Positions 10,609 to 19,263 of a DNA stretch of 64,000 nucleotides are shown in pieces. The stretch spans positions 124,001 to 188,000 of the forward strand of contig NZ_JAAZQK010000008.1 in NCBI RefSeq assembly GCF_012275445.1, in the 5' to 3' direction. This DNA comes from Rhizobacter sp. SG703 (GTDB lineage Bacteria > Pseudomonadota > Gammaproteobacteria > Burkholderiales > Burkholderiaceae_C). A program made the translations under genes and the position numbers. Position 1 is the first letter of the stretch, and the number at the start of each line of letters is the position of its first letter. Below the pieces are notes generated by a model. It was not told the origin of the DNA and did not search any database. It saw only the letters and a list, made by a program, of their open reading frames with translations.

Positions 10609-12225
10609 CTATGGCGCGACCGTCACGAACACCGGGTTCGAATAGAACCACAGGCTGCCGTAGTTGCGGTCGTTGATCGCGTTGACGCGGGCCGCGTTGT
10701 CGGCACCGGTGGTCTGCGGGTCGGCCAGCGGTTCGCCGTTGGCGGTCAGCCCGGCCACGTCCGGGGCCAGGTTGGTGCCGCGCAGGCGGAAGTACTGGCT
10801 CTTCTTCGCCTCGACCTGCAGGCTGACCGAGAAGTAGCCGTCGGCCTCGAGCTTCCAGTCGGCCGCGGTGAAGCGGCGCAGCACCTGGGTCGAGGCGTTC
10901 GTCGCCACCGCATAGGCGGGCGTGCCCGGCAGCGCCTTGCCGGTCACGTCGCCGACGATCAGGTCGACGTGGTCGACGACCGGCTTCATGTTGCCCGGCG
11001 TGCCGCTGTCCACCGGCTTCTGGTAGTTGTTCAGCGCGGGGCTCTTGAACCTGATCGTGACCGTCACGCGCTCGCCGGCGGGCACCTTGATCTCCTGGCC
11101 CATGAAGCCCTTGCCGGTCGACCCGCCGATGCGGAAATCCAGCGCGTCGATCAGGTCGCCGAACACGCCGAACATGCGGCCGTCGCGCAGGCTCTTCGTC
11201 AGCCCGCCGATGCCGGCCTGGCCGTCGGCCACCCAGACGTGGTTCTTCGAATACTCGCCCGGGTAGTAGCCGCTGCTGTTGCTGGCCGCGTCGATCTCGA
11301 AGTGCGAATCGGAGTCGGCGATGTTCCAGATGCGCCGGCCTTCGCCGAGCAGCGCATCCCAGGTACCGCCCAGCCGGGCCACGAGGGCGTCGACGCCGCC
11401 GTAGGTGCGGTTCGGCGCGTTCTCGGGCACGTAGGCCGAGGTGTAGCCGCCGCGGTTCGGCTCCATCTGGTTGCCGACCATGCCTTCGATCATGAACACG
11501 ATGTCCGGTGCCAGGTCGTTCATCTGGCGCAGGTCGCTGACCGTGTACTTGCCGGGGTTGCGCGACGGGTGGTTGAGGGTCGCGAAGCTGGTCGTCGGGT
11601 AGTTCGTCTTCAGCCACGAGATGGCCTGCAGCGCGTCCGCGGCCGTGCTGTTGAAGCGCTGCGGGTACTTCGCCTTCCAGACGGCCACGTCGGCGGGATC
11701 GAACTGGGATTCCGCCAGCGTCGTGAACGCGTACTGGAATTCCTTCGCGCCGCCGGTCGACGCCTGCAGCGTCGGGGCGCCTTCGAACAACGCGATGCCC
11801 AGGTGGTCATGGGTGGGCATGTCCCATTCGAAGCCCGAGAAGATCAGCTTGTCGGCGTAGGTGCCGCCGGCTTGCAGCGCCTTGACGCGCGGGATCTCGT
11901 GCGACGCCATGCCGTACGCGAACGGAACCGGCGTGGCGAGCAGCGTGCCGTCGTTGTCGTACTTGGACGAACGCAGGTGGTTGGTCAGCGCCATCCAGTC
12001 CAGCTTGTAGGTGGCGAAGGCCTTGTTCAGCACGAAGTCCAGCGTCTGCGTCGTGCGCGAATCGTCGGATTGCACGGTGTGCACGTGCAGGTCGCCGGCC
12101 GTCCACTTGCCGGCCGGCTCGTTGATGGCGCTGTTGCCGCTGTCGCCATCTCCGCCGCAGGCGTAGATCAGGGAGAGGCTTCCCAACAACAACGACAGAA
12201 GCTTGATCCGATGGGACATGGACAC
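10609..12225 (-). CDS. Exported PHP-type (CehA/McbA-like) metallohydrolase lipoprotein
   Basis: 538 residues. A type II signal peptide ends in LSLIYAC with the lipidated Cys at 23. The first PHP metal motif DLHVHT (about 45-50) follows, with further His/Asp-rich motifs (TNHLRSS, SGFEWDMPTHDHLG, NHPSRNPG, DSDSHFE) that together look like a PHP-superfamily active site. The protein therefore probably acts as a phosphoesterase or similar hydrolase on the periplasmic face of a membrane. It is divergent from another lipoprotein phosphoesterase (12379), and the pair may share regulation. Confidence 0.8.
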   Translation of the reverse strand: MSMSHRIKLLSLLLGSLSLIYACGGDGDSGNSAINEPAGKWTAGDLHVHTVQSDDSRTTQTLDFVLNKAFATYKLDWMALTNHLRSSKYDNDGTLLATPVPFAYGMASHEIPRVKALQAGGTYADKLIFSGFEWDMPTHDHLGIALFEGAPTLQASTGGAKEFQYAFTTLAESQFDPADVAVWKAKYPQRFNSTAADALQAISWLKTNYPTTSFATLNHPSRNPGKYTVSDLRQMNDLAPDIVFMIEGMVGNQMEPNRGGYTSAYVPENAPNRTYGGVDALVARLGGTWDALLGEGRRIWNIADSDSHFEIDAASNSSGYYPGEYSKNHVWVADGQAGIGGLTKSLRDGRMFGVFGDLIDALDFRIGGSTGKGFMGQEIKVPAGERVTVTIRFKSPALNNYQKPVDSGTPGNMKPVVDHVDLIVGDVTGKALPGTPAYAVATNASTQVLRRFTAADWKLEADGYFSVSLQVEAKKSQYFRLRGTNLAPDVAGLTANGEPLADPQTTGADNAARVNAINDRNYGSLWFYSNPVFVTVAP

Positions 12226-12268
12226 GATGGGTTCCTTCGCGAAAAGGGATGGATCCTAGGAAGCCCTC

Positions 12269-12330
12269 GTGACACCTCGGTGACCCGCTGTTGCGCGCGC
12301 GCGATCATCGAACTGTCACGGCAACTGCAC
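12269..12330. promoter_or_regulatory. Pho-box-like direct repeats between divergent phosphoesterase genes
   Basis: GTGACA (12269) and GTGACC (12280) are spaced exactly 11 bp. On the minus strand they read as two GTCAC cores at the spacing of a PhoB box. A further CTGTCA at 12313 is followed by CTGCAC at 12325. The match to the full 18-bp consensus is partial. The location between two exported phosphoesterases makes phosphate control plausible but unproven. Confidence 0.3.
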
Positions 12331-12378
12331 ATGGCATCCCTAGAGTGGGCCGCCTCCCGATGCCGATGAGAGCCGTTG

Positions 12379-14418
12379 ATGAAGAAGTCCCCCTCGATCC
12401 AGCGCCGCCGCCTGCTCAAGATGAGCCTTGCGTCCGCGTCCACCGTCGCCGCAGGCGGCCTGCTGGCCGCTTGCGGCGGCGGCGACGATGACGCTGCGCC
12501 CGCGTCGACGCAGATTTCCAGCTTTGCGCTGGCGGTGCTGCCCGACACCCAGTTCTATTCGCGCTACGCCACGTCCACCGAGAGCAGCCAGTACGAGCGC
12601 CACTACGGCAGCGAGCCGTACTACGCGCAGACCCGGTGGATCGCCGACAACGCGCAACGCCTGAACATCCCCTTCGTCATCCACCTGGGCGACGTGGTGG
12701 ACCAGGTCGGCAAGCCCGAGCAATGGAAGGTGGCCGACACCGCGATGCAGGTGCTGGAAGTGGCCAAGGTGCCGTACTCGATCCTGGCGGGCAACCACGA
12801 CGTGCTGAACGACGTCGACTACGACGCGAGCCCGGCGACCGGCACCGACACCCAGCGCGTGCTGGCCAACGAACCGTACCTGCAATGGTTCGGCGCGAAG
12901 CGCGCCAGGCGCCAGTCGACCTTCGGCGAGCGCGACGGCACCGGCTTCCACGAGTACCACGTCTTCAAGGCGCAGGAGCAGCAGTTCCTGGTGCTGTCGC
13001 TGTCGTGGCGCATCTCGGACGCCGGCATCGCCTGGGCGCGCGGCGTGATCGCGAGCCACCCGACGCTGCCGGTCATCCTGGTCAACCACCAGTTGCTGAA
13101 CATCGCGCCGGACGCGGTGAGCCCGCTGGAGACCGGCTACGGCCTGATGCTGTGGGAGAAGCTGATCCGCGACAACGACCAGATCTTCATGACGCTCAAC
13201 GGCCACCACCATGGCGGCGCCCACCTGACCAAGACCAACGACTTCGGCCACGCGGTCGAGGAGATGGTGGTGGACTACCAGATGGCCTACCAGGGCGGCA
13301 ACGGCCTGATGCGCCTGTACGAGTTCGACCTGACGAACCGGCAGATCAACGTGCTGTCGTTCTCGCCGTGGGTGCCGATGAAGCCGGCGGATACGCTGAA
13401 TGCCTTCGACCAGGCCGTGCTGGCCGAGCCCAACCACAGCTTCTCCATCGGCATGGATTTCGCGAAGCGCTTCGCCCGCTTCAACCCGGGCTTCGGCACC
13501 GGCCCGGCCACGGTGGCGTCGTCGCTCGCGGCGCAGGCGAGGGCCCTGGTCCTGAAGGGCTACGACGAGCCCGCGGCGCCGACCCCGCTGGTGGCCAAGG
13601 ACACCGACGACTACCCCAAGGTGGCCTCCACCGTCGCGCACTGGCGCTTCTTCGGCGGCGCCGACGGCACGGCGGTGGCGCCGGGAGCGCAGATCGCCGA
13701 CGTCACCGGCGCCAACCCGCTCAGGCGCGATGCGCTGAACAGCAGCGTGATCGTCGGCGCCGAGGCGGCGGACATCGTGTGGAGCAGCGACCACCATCGC
13801 CTGTCGGCGGCGCCGGGCTCGGTGGCCTTCCTGAACACCGACAAGAACACGCCGCGCATGAGCTACTTCCTGACCGACACGACGGCGGCCCTCAATGCGC
13901 TCACCTTCACCGCCACCGGCTACACCATCGAAGCCTTCATCAAGATCGACAAAGCCTGGGACAAGTCGAAGCACGCCTGGATGAACATCATGACGCGCGA
14001 CGGCAAGCGTGGCGACCTGTCCGGCTTCGACGGCGGCGATCCGGAATCCCCGCCGATGCTGTTCGCGATCTCCAGCCTGCGCGAGGTGCAGTGGGAGGTG
14101 GTGCCGGACATCGCCGGTGCGCGTGGGGGCGCTGCCAGCTGGTCCGGCGAGATCATCGCCGACACCTGGGTGCACATCGCGATCGTCAACGACCCGGCGA
14201 CGCACGACACCGTGATGTACGTCGAAGGGGCGCCGGTGCTGCGCAACACCAGCAACGTGCCCGGCCTCGCGACGCTGTCCGCCGGCTCGCCGTGGGTGGT
14301 CGGCGCCGGCTCGTGGGACGGCGATCGGGCCGACGGCTTCTTCGGCAAGATCGGTGAAGTGCGCGTGGTGGCCGAGGCGTTGAAGTCAGGCCAGTGGCTG
14401 ACGGCAAGGCGGGCCTGA
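12379..14418 (+). CDS. Tat-exported metallophosphoesterase lipoprotein with C-terminal LamG-like domain
   Basis: 679 residues. A twin-arginine signal (RRRLLKMSLASA) runs into a lipobox LLAAC with Cys at 32. The calcineurin-like metallophosphoesterase core has PDTQ (55-58), GDVVD (104-108), GNHD (138-141), VNHQ and GHHHGG (about 275), so all metal motifs are present. Residues about 440-675 look like a concanavalin/LamG domain (YTIEAFIKID...GFFGKIGEVRVV). Tat export suggests folding with cofactor metal before secretion. The ATG at 12379 is preferred over the TTG one codon earlier. It is divergent from the PHP lipoprotein gene. Confidence 0.85.
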   Translation: MKKSPSIQRRRLLKMSLASASTVAAGGLLAACGGGDDDAAPASTQISSFALAVLPDTQFYSRYATSTESSQYERHYGSEPYYAQTRWIADNAQRLNIPFVIHLGDVVDQVGKPEQWKVADTAMQVLEVAKVPYSILAGNHDVLNDVDYDASPATGTDTQRVLANEPYLQWFGAKRARRQSTFGERDGTGFHEYHVFKAQEQQFLVLSLSWRISDAGIAWARGVIASHPTLPVILVNHQLLNIAPDAVSPLETGYGLMLWEKLIRDNDQIFMTLNGHHHGGAHLTKTNDFGHAVEEMVVDYQMAYQGGNGLMRLYEFDLTNRQINVLSFSPWVPMKPADTLNAFDQAVLAEPNHSFSIGMDFAKRFARFNPGFGTGPATVASSLAAQARALVLKGYDEPAAPTPLVAKDTDDYPKVASTVAHWRFFGGADGTAVAPGAQIADVTGANPLRRDALNSSVIVGAEAADIVWSSDHHRLSAAPGSVAFLNTDKNTPRMSYFLTDTTAALNALTFTATGYTIEAFIKIDKAWDKSKHAWMNIMTRDGKRGDLSGFDGGDPESPPMLFAISSLREVQWEVVPDIAGARGGAASWSGEIIADTWVHIAIVNDPATHDTVMYVEGAPVLRNTSNVPGLATLSAGSPWVVGAGSWDGDRADGFFGKIGEVRVVAEALKSGQWLTARRA

Positions 14419-14444
14419 CGGCGAGGCCCGCCGCCGCCAGCGCA

Positions 14445-15224
14445 TCACAGCCCGCCGAACCAGTTGTAGCCGTGCAGGTCTTCCCAGTAGCCGCTGCTGA
14501 ACTCGTTGGTGACCGCGATCCCGACCAGGTGCTTCGGGTTCTTGAAGCCGAGCTTGATCGGGATGCGCAGCCGCAGCGGGAAGCCGAACTCGTCGGGCAG
14601 CCGGTCCGCGCCGGCAAAGCCGTGCGCGAGCAGCGTCTGCGGATGCATCGCGCTTTCCATGTCGATGCTGGTGTAGTAGCCGTCGACGCAGCGGAAGGCC
14701 ACATAGCGCGCCGACAGGTCGGCCCCGATGCGCCGCAGGAAGTGCGACAACGGCACGCCGGTCCACTGCCCGACGGCGCTCCAGCCTTCGATGCAGATCA
14801 GGCGCGTGATCTCGGTGACGACCGGCAGCGCCCGCAGCTGCGGCAGCGTCCACGCATCGGCGTGCTGCACCCGGCCGCCCACCTCCAGCCGCCAGCTCGC
14901 CTCGTCCACCTCGGGCACCGAGGCTTCGGAATAGAACGCGTTGAAGCGGAACGGCTTCGTCAATTGCGCGGCGCTGTATTCGGGCGCGCGCAGGCCGGGC
15001 CGCAGCAGCGCGGCCTGGGCGCCGTCGTTGAAGCGCGAGATGCGCCGCAACACCTGCTGCAGGCCGTCGGTGTCGGTCACGTTGCAGCCGGCCAGCAGCG
15101 CCGAGGCGCCGCCGGCCGCCGACAGGCGCAGCCAGGCGCGCCGGTCCAGCCGCAGCCCGCGGGCCTGCAGTTCGCGCGACAGCCGCCGCAGCGCGGCGGC
15201 TTCGTCGACCGGGGGGCGGTTCAT
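14445..15224 (-). CDS. Sulfite-oxidase/MsrP-type molybdopterin oxidoreductase
   Basis: 259 residues. A twin arginine at 28-29 and a lipobox-like LLAGC (Cys47) suggest Tat export and possible lipidation. The molybdopterin domain has the conserved cysteine in RLICIEGWSAVGQWTG (Cys144), which ligands molybdenum in this superfamily, and LRIPIKLGFKNPKHLVGI near the end. It overlaps the cytochrome b gene as ATGA, so the two form a matched enzyme and membrane electron-donor pair, as in MsrPQ. The partner is not MsrQ-like, so calling the substrate methionine sulfoxide would be a guess. Confidence 0.85.
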   Translation of the reverse strand: MNRPPVDEAAALRRLSRELQARGLRLDRRAWLRLSAAGGASALLAGCNVTDTDGLQQVLRRISRFNDGAQAALLRPGLRAPEYSAAQLTKPFRFNAFYSEASVPEVDEASWRLEVGGRVQHADAWTLPQLRALPVVTEITRLICIEGWSAVGQWTGVPLSHFLRRIGADLSARYVAFRCVDGYYTSIDMESAMHPQTLLAHGFAGADRLPDEFGFPLRLRIPIKLGFKNPKHLVGIAVTNEFSSGYWEDLHGYNWFGGL

Positions 15225-15838
15225 CGCGTCTCCTCTCGCGCCTTGCGGCGCAGGCCCAGCATCGGCAGCAGCAGCTGCGGCGATGCCAGCGCCAGTGCCA
15301 CATGCCCGACGACGAAACAGGCCAGCGTGGCCATGCCGGCGAAATGGAGGCGGCGCGTCATCTCGTAGCCGCCCAGCAGCGCCGACAGCGCCTGGAACTG
15401 CACCGGCTTCCACAGGCTCAGGCCCGAAGCCACTTCCAGCGCCAGCACCACCAGCACGCCGAGGTAGGCCAGCTTCTGGACCGCATTGCGGCCGCCGTCG
15501 CCATGGTCGAACGGGTGGCGCACGAAGCGCGCCACGTCGGCCTGGAATCCGGCCCAGCTCACCGACAGGTAGAGCCGGCGCAGCCGGCCGCTGGCCACCA
15601 ACGTCGTCACGGCCACCAGCCCGTTCGCGACGAACAGCCACATCGCTGCGAAATGCCATTGCAGTGCGCCGGGCAACGAGCCGCCGAGCGTCGCCCAGTC
15701 GGGAAACGCCGGCACCCAGAACGGATCGGCAGCGTAGATCTGCCAGCCGCTGGCCAGCAGCGTGAAGAAGCTGGCCGCATGGATCCAGTGGGTCGCACGG
15801 ACCCAGCGGGGCGGCCGGTCGTTGCCCGGCGTGCTCAT
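15221..15838 (-). CDS. Membrane cytochrome b (b561-type) partner of the molybdoenzyme
   Basis: 205 residues with four hydrophobic segments. Histidines lie in the helices at RATHWIHAASF, LQWHFAAMWLF, RRLHFAGMA and FVVGHVALA, a bis-haem b pattern as in cytochrome b561 / Ni-Fe hydrogenase b subunits. It should carry electrons between the quinone pool and the periplasmic molybdoenzyme encoded immediately downstream (ATGA overlap). The start ATG at 15838 is 14 bases after the secreted-protein gene. Confidence 0.85.
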   Translation of the reverse strand: MSTPGNDRPPRWVRATHWIHAASFFTLLASGWQIYAADPFWVPAFPDWATLGGSLPGALQWHFAAMWLFVANGLVAVTTLVASGRLRRLYLSVSWAGFQADVARFVRHPFDHGDGGRNAVQKLAYLGVLVVLALEVASGLSLWKPVQFQALSALLGGYEMTRRLHFAGMATLACFVVGHVALALASPQLLLPMLGLRRKAREETR

Positions 15839-15852
15839 CGTGGATCCCGCGC

Positions 15853-16488
15853 TCAGATCGGCGGAATGAAGCCGTCGCGGCCGACCAGCACGATGCGGGC
15901 GGTCACCGGGCCGCCGTCGGTCGGCTGGCCGATCACCATCACCTTGGCGCCGGACACGACCAGTGCCGGCTGGCCCGGCACGAACTGGCCGAACACGGTG
16001 GCGTTGTCGAGCAGCACCGCCTGCTTCTTGTCGCCGAAGCGCATCTCCAGCTCGCTGGTGCTGCCCTTCTTGACCAGCTTCGCGACGGTGGCGTTGGTCA
16101 TCGTGCCCTTGTTGCCGAGGTCCCACGGGAAGTGGCCTTCGTTGAGGCCGCGGGCGCCTTCGGGGAACACCATCACGCCGAGGGCGCGCACCTTGCCGCC
16201 GTCAGCGGGGGCCGCGGCGATGCCGAGGTAGCTGTTCTCGCTGACCGCGGCGATGCTGGTCTTCGAGACGTCCATCACCTGGTAGCCGTCGGGCAGCTGC
16301 ACGGTGGTCACGGTGCCGTTGCGGGCCTTGACGTCGACCTGGTGGTCGCGCACCGCGACGACCTCGCCGCGCAGGTGCACGGTGGGGTCGGCGGCCGAGG
16401 CGGTGCCGGCGAGCAGCAGGCCGCCGACGAGGGCGAATGCCGACGCGACGCGCGGCAGCAGGGGGGAAGCAGATCGGAAGGAAAACAT
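15853..16488 (-). CDS. Secreted protein of unknown function (DUF5666-like)
   Basis: 211 residues with a Sec signal peptide (AFALVGGLLLAGTASA, cleavage near residue 32). The mature part is beta-rich with repeated OB-like phrases (VHLRGEVVAVRDHQVDVKARNG, ARIVLVGRDGF), reminiscent of DUF5666 repeats. It contains no cysteines. It is the first gene of the operon with the cytochrome b and the molybdoenzyme, which suggests an accessory or substrate-binding role in the periplasm. That role is inferred from position only. Confidence 0.75.
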   Translation of the reverse strand: MFSFRSASPLLPRVASAFALVGGLLLAGTASAADPTVHLRGEVVAVRDHQVDVKARNGTVTTVQLPDGYQVMDVSKTSIAAVSENSYLGIAAAPADGGKVRALGVMVFPEGARGLNEGHFPWDLGNKGTMTNATVAKLVKKGSTSELEMRFGDKKQAVLLDNATVFGQFVPGQPALVVSGAKVMVIGQPTDGGPVTARIVLVGRDGFIPPI

Positions 16489-16582
16489 GGGAGGGAACTC
16501 CTGTGGTCGAGTTCCCGACTGTCCCCGGATCGGCGCCGCGGCGGCATCGGTCGAATGTCCGATGCCGGTCCGGCGTCGTGCG

Positions 16583-18031
16583 TCAGCTGCCCGCGGCTGA
16601 CGCGCCGCTCGCCCCCTTCACCCCGCACTGCCAGTCGCCCCCGAGCGCCTTCACCAGGAACACCGAGCCGAGCTGCCGCTGCCCCAGCAGCTGCGCCGCC
16701 TGGCGCTCGCTGGCCAGCAGCGACTGCTGCGCGGTGATCACGTCGAAGTAGGTCGACGCGCCGCCTTCGTAGCGGCTGGTCGCCATCTCGAGCACCCGCC
16801 GGGCGGAAGCCACCGCGGTCTGCGCCTGCGTGCTCGCACGGTCCAGCGCGGCCAGGCCGGTGATGCCGTCCTCGACCTCCTGCATCGCGGTCAGCACGGT
16901 GCGGCGGTAATTGGCCACCGTCAGGTCGTAGCCGGCCTTCGCGAAATCGACGTTCGCGCGCACCCGGCCGCCGTCGAAGATCGACTGCGTCGCCGACACG
17001 CCGATCGACCACAGCAGGCTGGGTGCGTTGAACAGAGAACTCAGGTCGCGGCTTTCGTAGCCGACCGACGGCCCGAGCAGCACGCTCGGGTAGAAGGCAG
17101 CACTCGCGACGCCGATCTGCGCATTGGCCGCGGCCATCGCGCGCTCGGCCGCCGCCACGTCGGGCCGGCGCTGCAGCACTTCGGACGGCACGCCCAGCGG
17201 GATCGCCGGCGGCTCGTAGCGGCGCACCTCGGGCGCCAGCGAGAACAGCGGCGCCGGCGTGCCGGTCAGCGTCGCGATCGCATGCTCGAACTGCGCGCGC
17301 TGGCGGCGCAGCACGTCGACCTGCGTCAGCGTGGTGTCGAGCAGCGCCTGCTGCTGCGCGACGTCGAGCCCCGAGGCCGCGCCGAGGTCGCGGCGCGCCG
17401 TCACCAGCTCGAGCGAGCGCCGCTGCAGCGCGATCGAGCGCGTCAGCACGTCGAGCTCGGTGTCGAGCGCGCGCAGGCTGAAGTAGTCGACCGCCAGCTC
17501 GGCCGTCAGCAGCAGCCGCGTGTTCTCGACATCGGCCGCCGACTGCTCGGCCGACGCGCGTGCGCCTTCGACCGAACGCTGCACGCGGCCGGCCAGGTCG
17601 ACCTCGTAGCTGGCCGCGAGCGACAGCGTGAAGTCGTTCTGGATCGTCGTGAAGTTGGTCGAGTTGTAGTTGGTCAGCGGCCGGTTGGCCGAGATGCGCT
17701 GGCGCGCGTCGCGGGTGTTGAGCGTCAGCTGCGGCAGCTGCGACGACGAACTCGACGCCACCACCGCCCGCGCCTGCGCCAGCCGCGCCGCGGCGGCCGC
17801 GAGCGTCGGGCTGCCGCTGAGCGCCTGCTGCGCCAGCGCGTCGAGCTGCGCGTCGCCGAAGCGCTGCCACCACGGGCCCTTCAGCGCGGCGTCGTCCGGC
17901 GTCGCCTCGCGCCACGGCGCATCGAGCTGCCAGCTGACCGGCAGGTCGAGCTTCGGCGGCCGGTAGTCGGGACCGGCGGCGCACGCGGAGAGCGCGAGCG
18001 CGACCGCGCACAGCGACCCGCGCAGCGTCAC
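16583..18031 (-). CDS. NodT/OprM-family outer-membrane efflux lipoprotein
   Basis: 482 residues from a GTG at 18031. The signal ends in LALSACAAGPDYRPP, with a lipidated Cys and the typical GPDY start of RND outer-membrane factors. Two long repeats of heptad-rich helices follow, with phrases AAARLAQARAVV and ERAMAAANAQIGVASAAFYPSVLLG. The GTG overlaps the adaptor stop as GTGA, which fixes the start. It completes the tripartite pump as the trimeric outer-membrane channel. Confidence 0.95.
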   Translation of the reverse strand: MTLRGSLCAVALALSACAAGPDYRPPKLDLPVSWQLDAPWREATPDDAALKGPWWQRFGDAQLDALAQQALSGSPTLAAAAARLAQARAVVASSSSSQLPQLTLNTRDARQRISANRPLTNYNSTNFTTIQNDFTLSLAASYEVDLAGRVQRSVEGARASAEQSAADVENTRLLLTAELAVDYFSLRALDTELDVLTRSIALQRRSLELVTARRDLGAASGLDVAQQQALLDTTLTQVDVLRRQRAQFEHAIATLTGTPAPLFSLAPEVRRYEPPAIPLGVPSEVLQRRPDVAAAERAMAAANAQIGVASAAFYPSVLLGPSVGYESRDLSSLFNAPSLLWSIGVSATQSIFDGGRVRANVDFAKAGYDLTVANYRRTVLTAMQEVEDGITGLAALDRASTQAQTAVASARRVLEMATSRYEGGASTYFDVITAQQSLLASERQAAQLLGQRQLGSVFLVKALGGDWQCGVKGASGASAAGS

Positions 18032-19260
18032 AGCGCCCCCTTCGGCGCCGATGCTGCCGCGGCCACCGTCACCTGGTCGCCGTCGGCCAGCGAATCGGAC
18101 GGGTTCAGCACCAGCCGCTGGTCGGCGGCCAGGCCGTCGAGCACCTCGACCGACTCGCCGTAGTTGCGCCCCAGCGTCACCGCCTTCAGCGTGACGCGGC
18201 CGTTGCCGTCGACCACCGCGACGCGCGCGCCCTCGGCGCGGAACAGCAGCGCATTGGTCGGCACCAGCATCGCCTGGCTGGCCGACAGCGGCAGCGCCAC
18301 CTGCACGTAGGCGCCGGGCAGCAGCGTGCCGTTCGGGTTGGGCAGCGCGATCTCGACCTGCATCGTGCGGGTACCGGTGTCGATCGACGCCGCGGTGCGC
18401 GCGACCGTGCCCTTGAAGCTCTGGCCGCGCAGCTCGCCCTGCGTGACGACCACCGGCTGCCCCGGCTTCACCAGCTGCGCCGACGACTGCGGCACGTTCA
18501 CGTAGACGCGCAGCGGATCGGTCTGCGACAGCGTGAACAGCGGCTTGCCGCTCATGTCGATCAGGTCGCCCACATCGACGTAGCGCCGCGTGATCACGCC
18601 GGCGAACGGCGCCACGACGCGCTTGAAGCCTTCGAGCTGTCGTAGCCGCTGCACGTTCGCGTCGGCCGCGGCCAGGTTGGCGCGCGCCTGCGCGGCGCTG
18701 CCGCGGCGCTCGTCCAGGTCCTGCTGCGAGACGACGTCTTTCTTGCGCAGGCTTTCCCAGCGCTCGACGGTGCTGGTCGCCAGCTGCAGCCCGGAGGCAG
18801 CCTGCTCGCGCGCCGCCACCGCCTGCGACAGCTGCTGGTCGAGCTCGGGCGATTCGATCTCGGCCAGCACCTCGCCCTTCTCGACGCGCGCCCCGATGTC
18901 CTTGGTCCAGCGTCGCAGGTAGCCGGCCGCGCGTGCCGCAATGGGCGACTGCACGAAGCCCTGCAGCGTGCCCGGCAGCGCGAGCGTCTGGCCGGCCTCG
19001 GCAGTCTTCGGCAGCGTGGTCTTCACGTACTGCTTCGCGCGCTCGGTGGTGCCGGCCTCGAGGGCCTTGGCGTTGCCCATGCGGCTGATCACCGTGCGGC
19101 CGGCGCCGAGCGCCAGCAGCACCAGCACGACGACGGTCAGCCAGCGGATGCGGCGGGCCACCTGCTTGCGCTGCAGCGGGTCGGCCAGGTGGATGGCATC
19201 GGGCGAATCGTTCGCATCGGCGGCGTGGATGCCCAGGGCGGCGTGGCGCTGCTCGGTCAT
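18028..19260 (-). CDS. RND efflux periplasmic adaptor (membrane fusion protein)
   Basis: 410 residues. One membrane anchor at about 40-58 (WLTVVVLVLLALGAG) is followed by the lipoyl/barrel-sandwich halves (SPIAARAAGYLRRWTKDIGARVEKGEVL and VVAPFAGVITRRYVDVGDLI), a coiled-coil hairpin between them, and a beta-barrel domain. It bridges the inner-membrane pump and the outer-membrane factor. It begins 3 bases after the pump stop, so it is tightly coupled. Confidence 0.95.
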   Translation of the reverse strand: MTEQRHAALGIHAADANDSPDAIHLADPLQRKQVARRIRWLTVVVLVLLALGAGRTVISRMGNAKALEAGTTERAKQYVKTTLPKTAEAGQTLALPGTLQGFVQSPIAARAAGYLRRWTKDIGARVEKGEVLAEIESPELDQQLSQAVAAREQAASGLQLATSTVERWESLRKKDVVSQQDLDERRGSAAQARANLAAADANVQRLRQLEGFKRVVAPFAGVITRRYVDVGDLIDMSGKPLFTLSQTDPLRVYVNVPQSSAQLVKPGQPVVVTQGELRGQSFKGTVARTAASIDTGTRTMQVEIALPNPNGTLLPGAYVQVALPLSASQAMLVPTNALLFRAEGARVAVVDGNGRVTLKAVTLGRNYGESVEVLDGLAADQRLVLNPSDSLADGDQVTVAAAASAPKGAL

Positions 19261-19263
19261 GGC

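Noticed and set aside
14445-15659. Long version of the molybdoenzyme (404 codons)
   Set aside because: The upstream part runs in another frame through the cytochrome b gene; ATG 15224 overlaps the cytochrome stop as ATGA and is followed by a proper Tat/lipoprotein signal.
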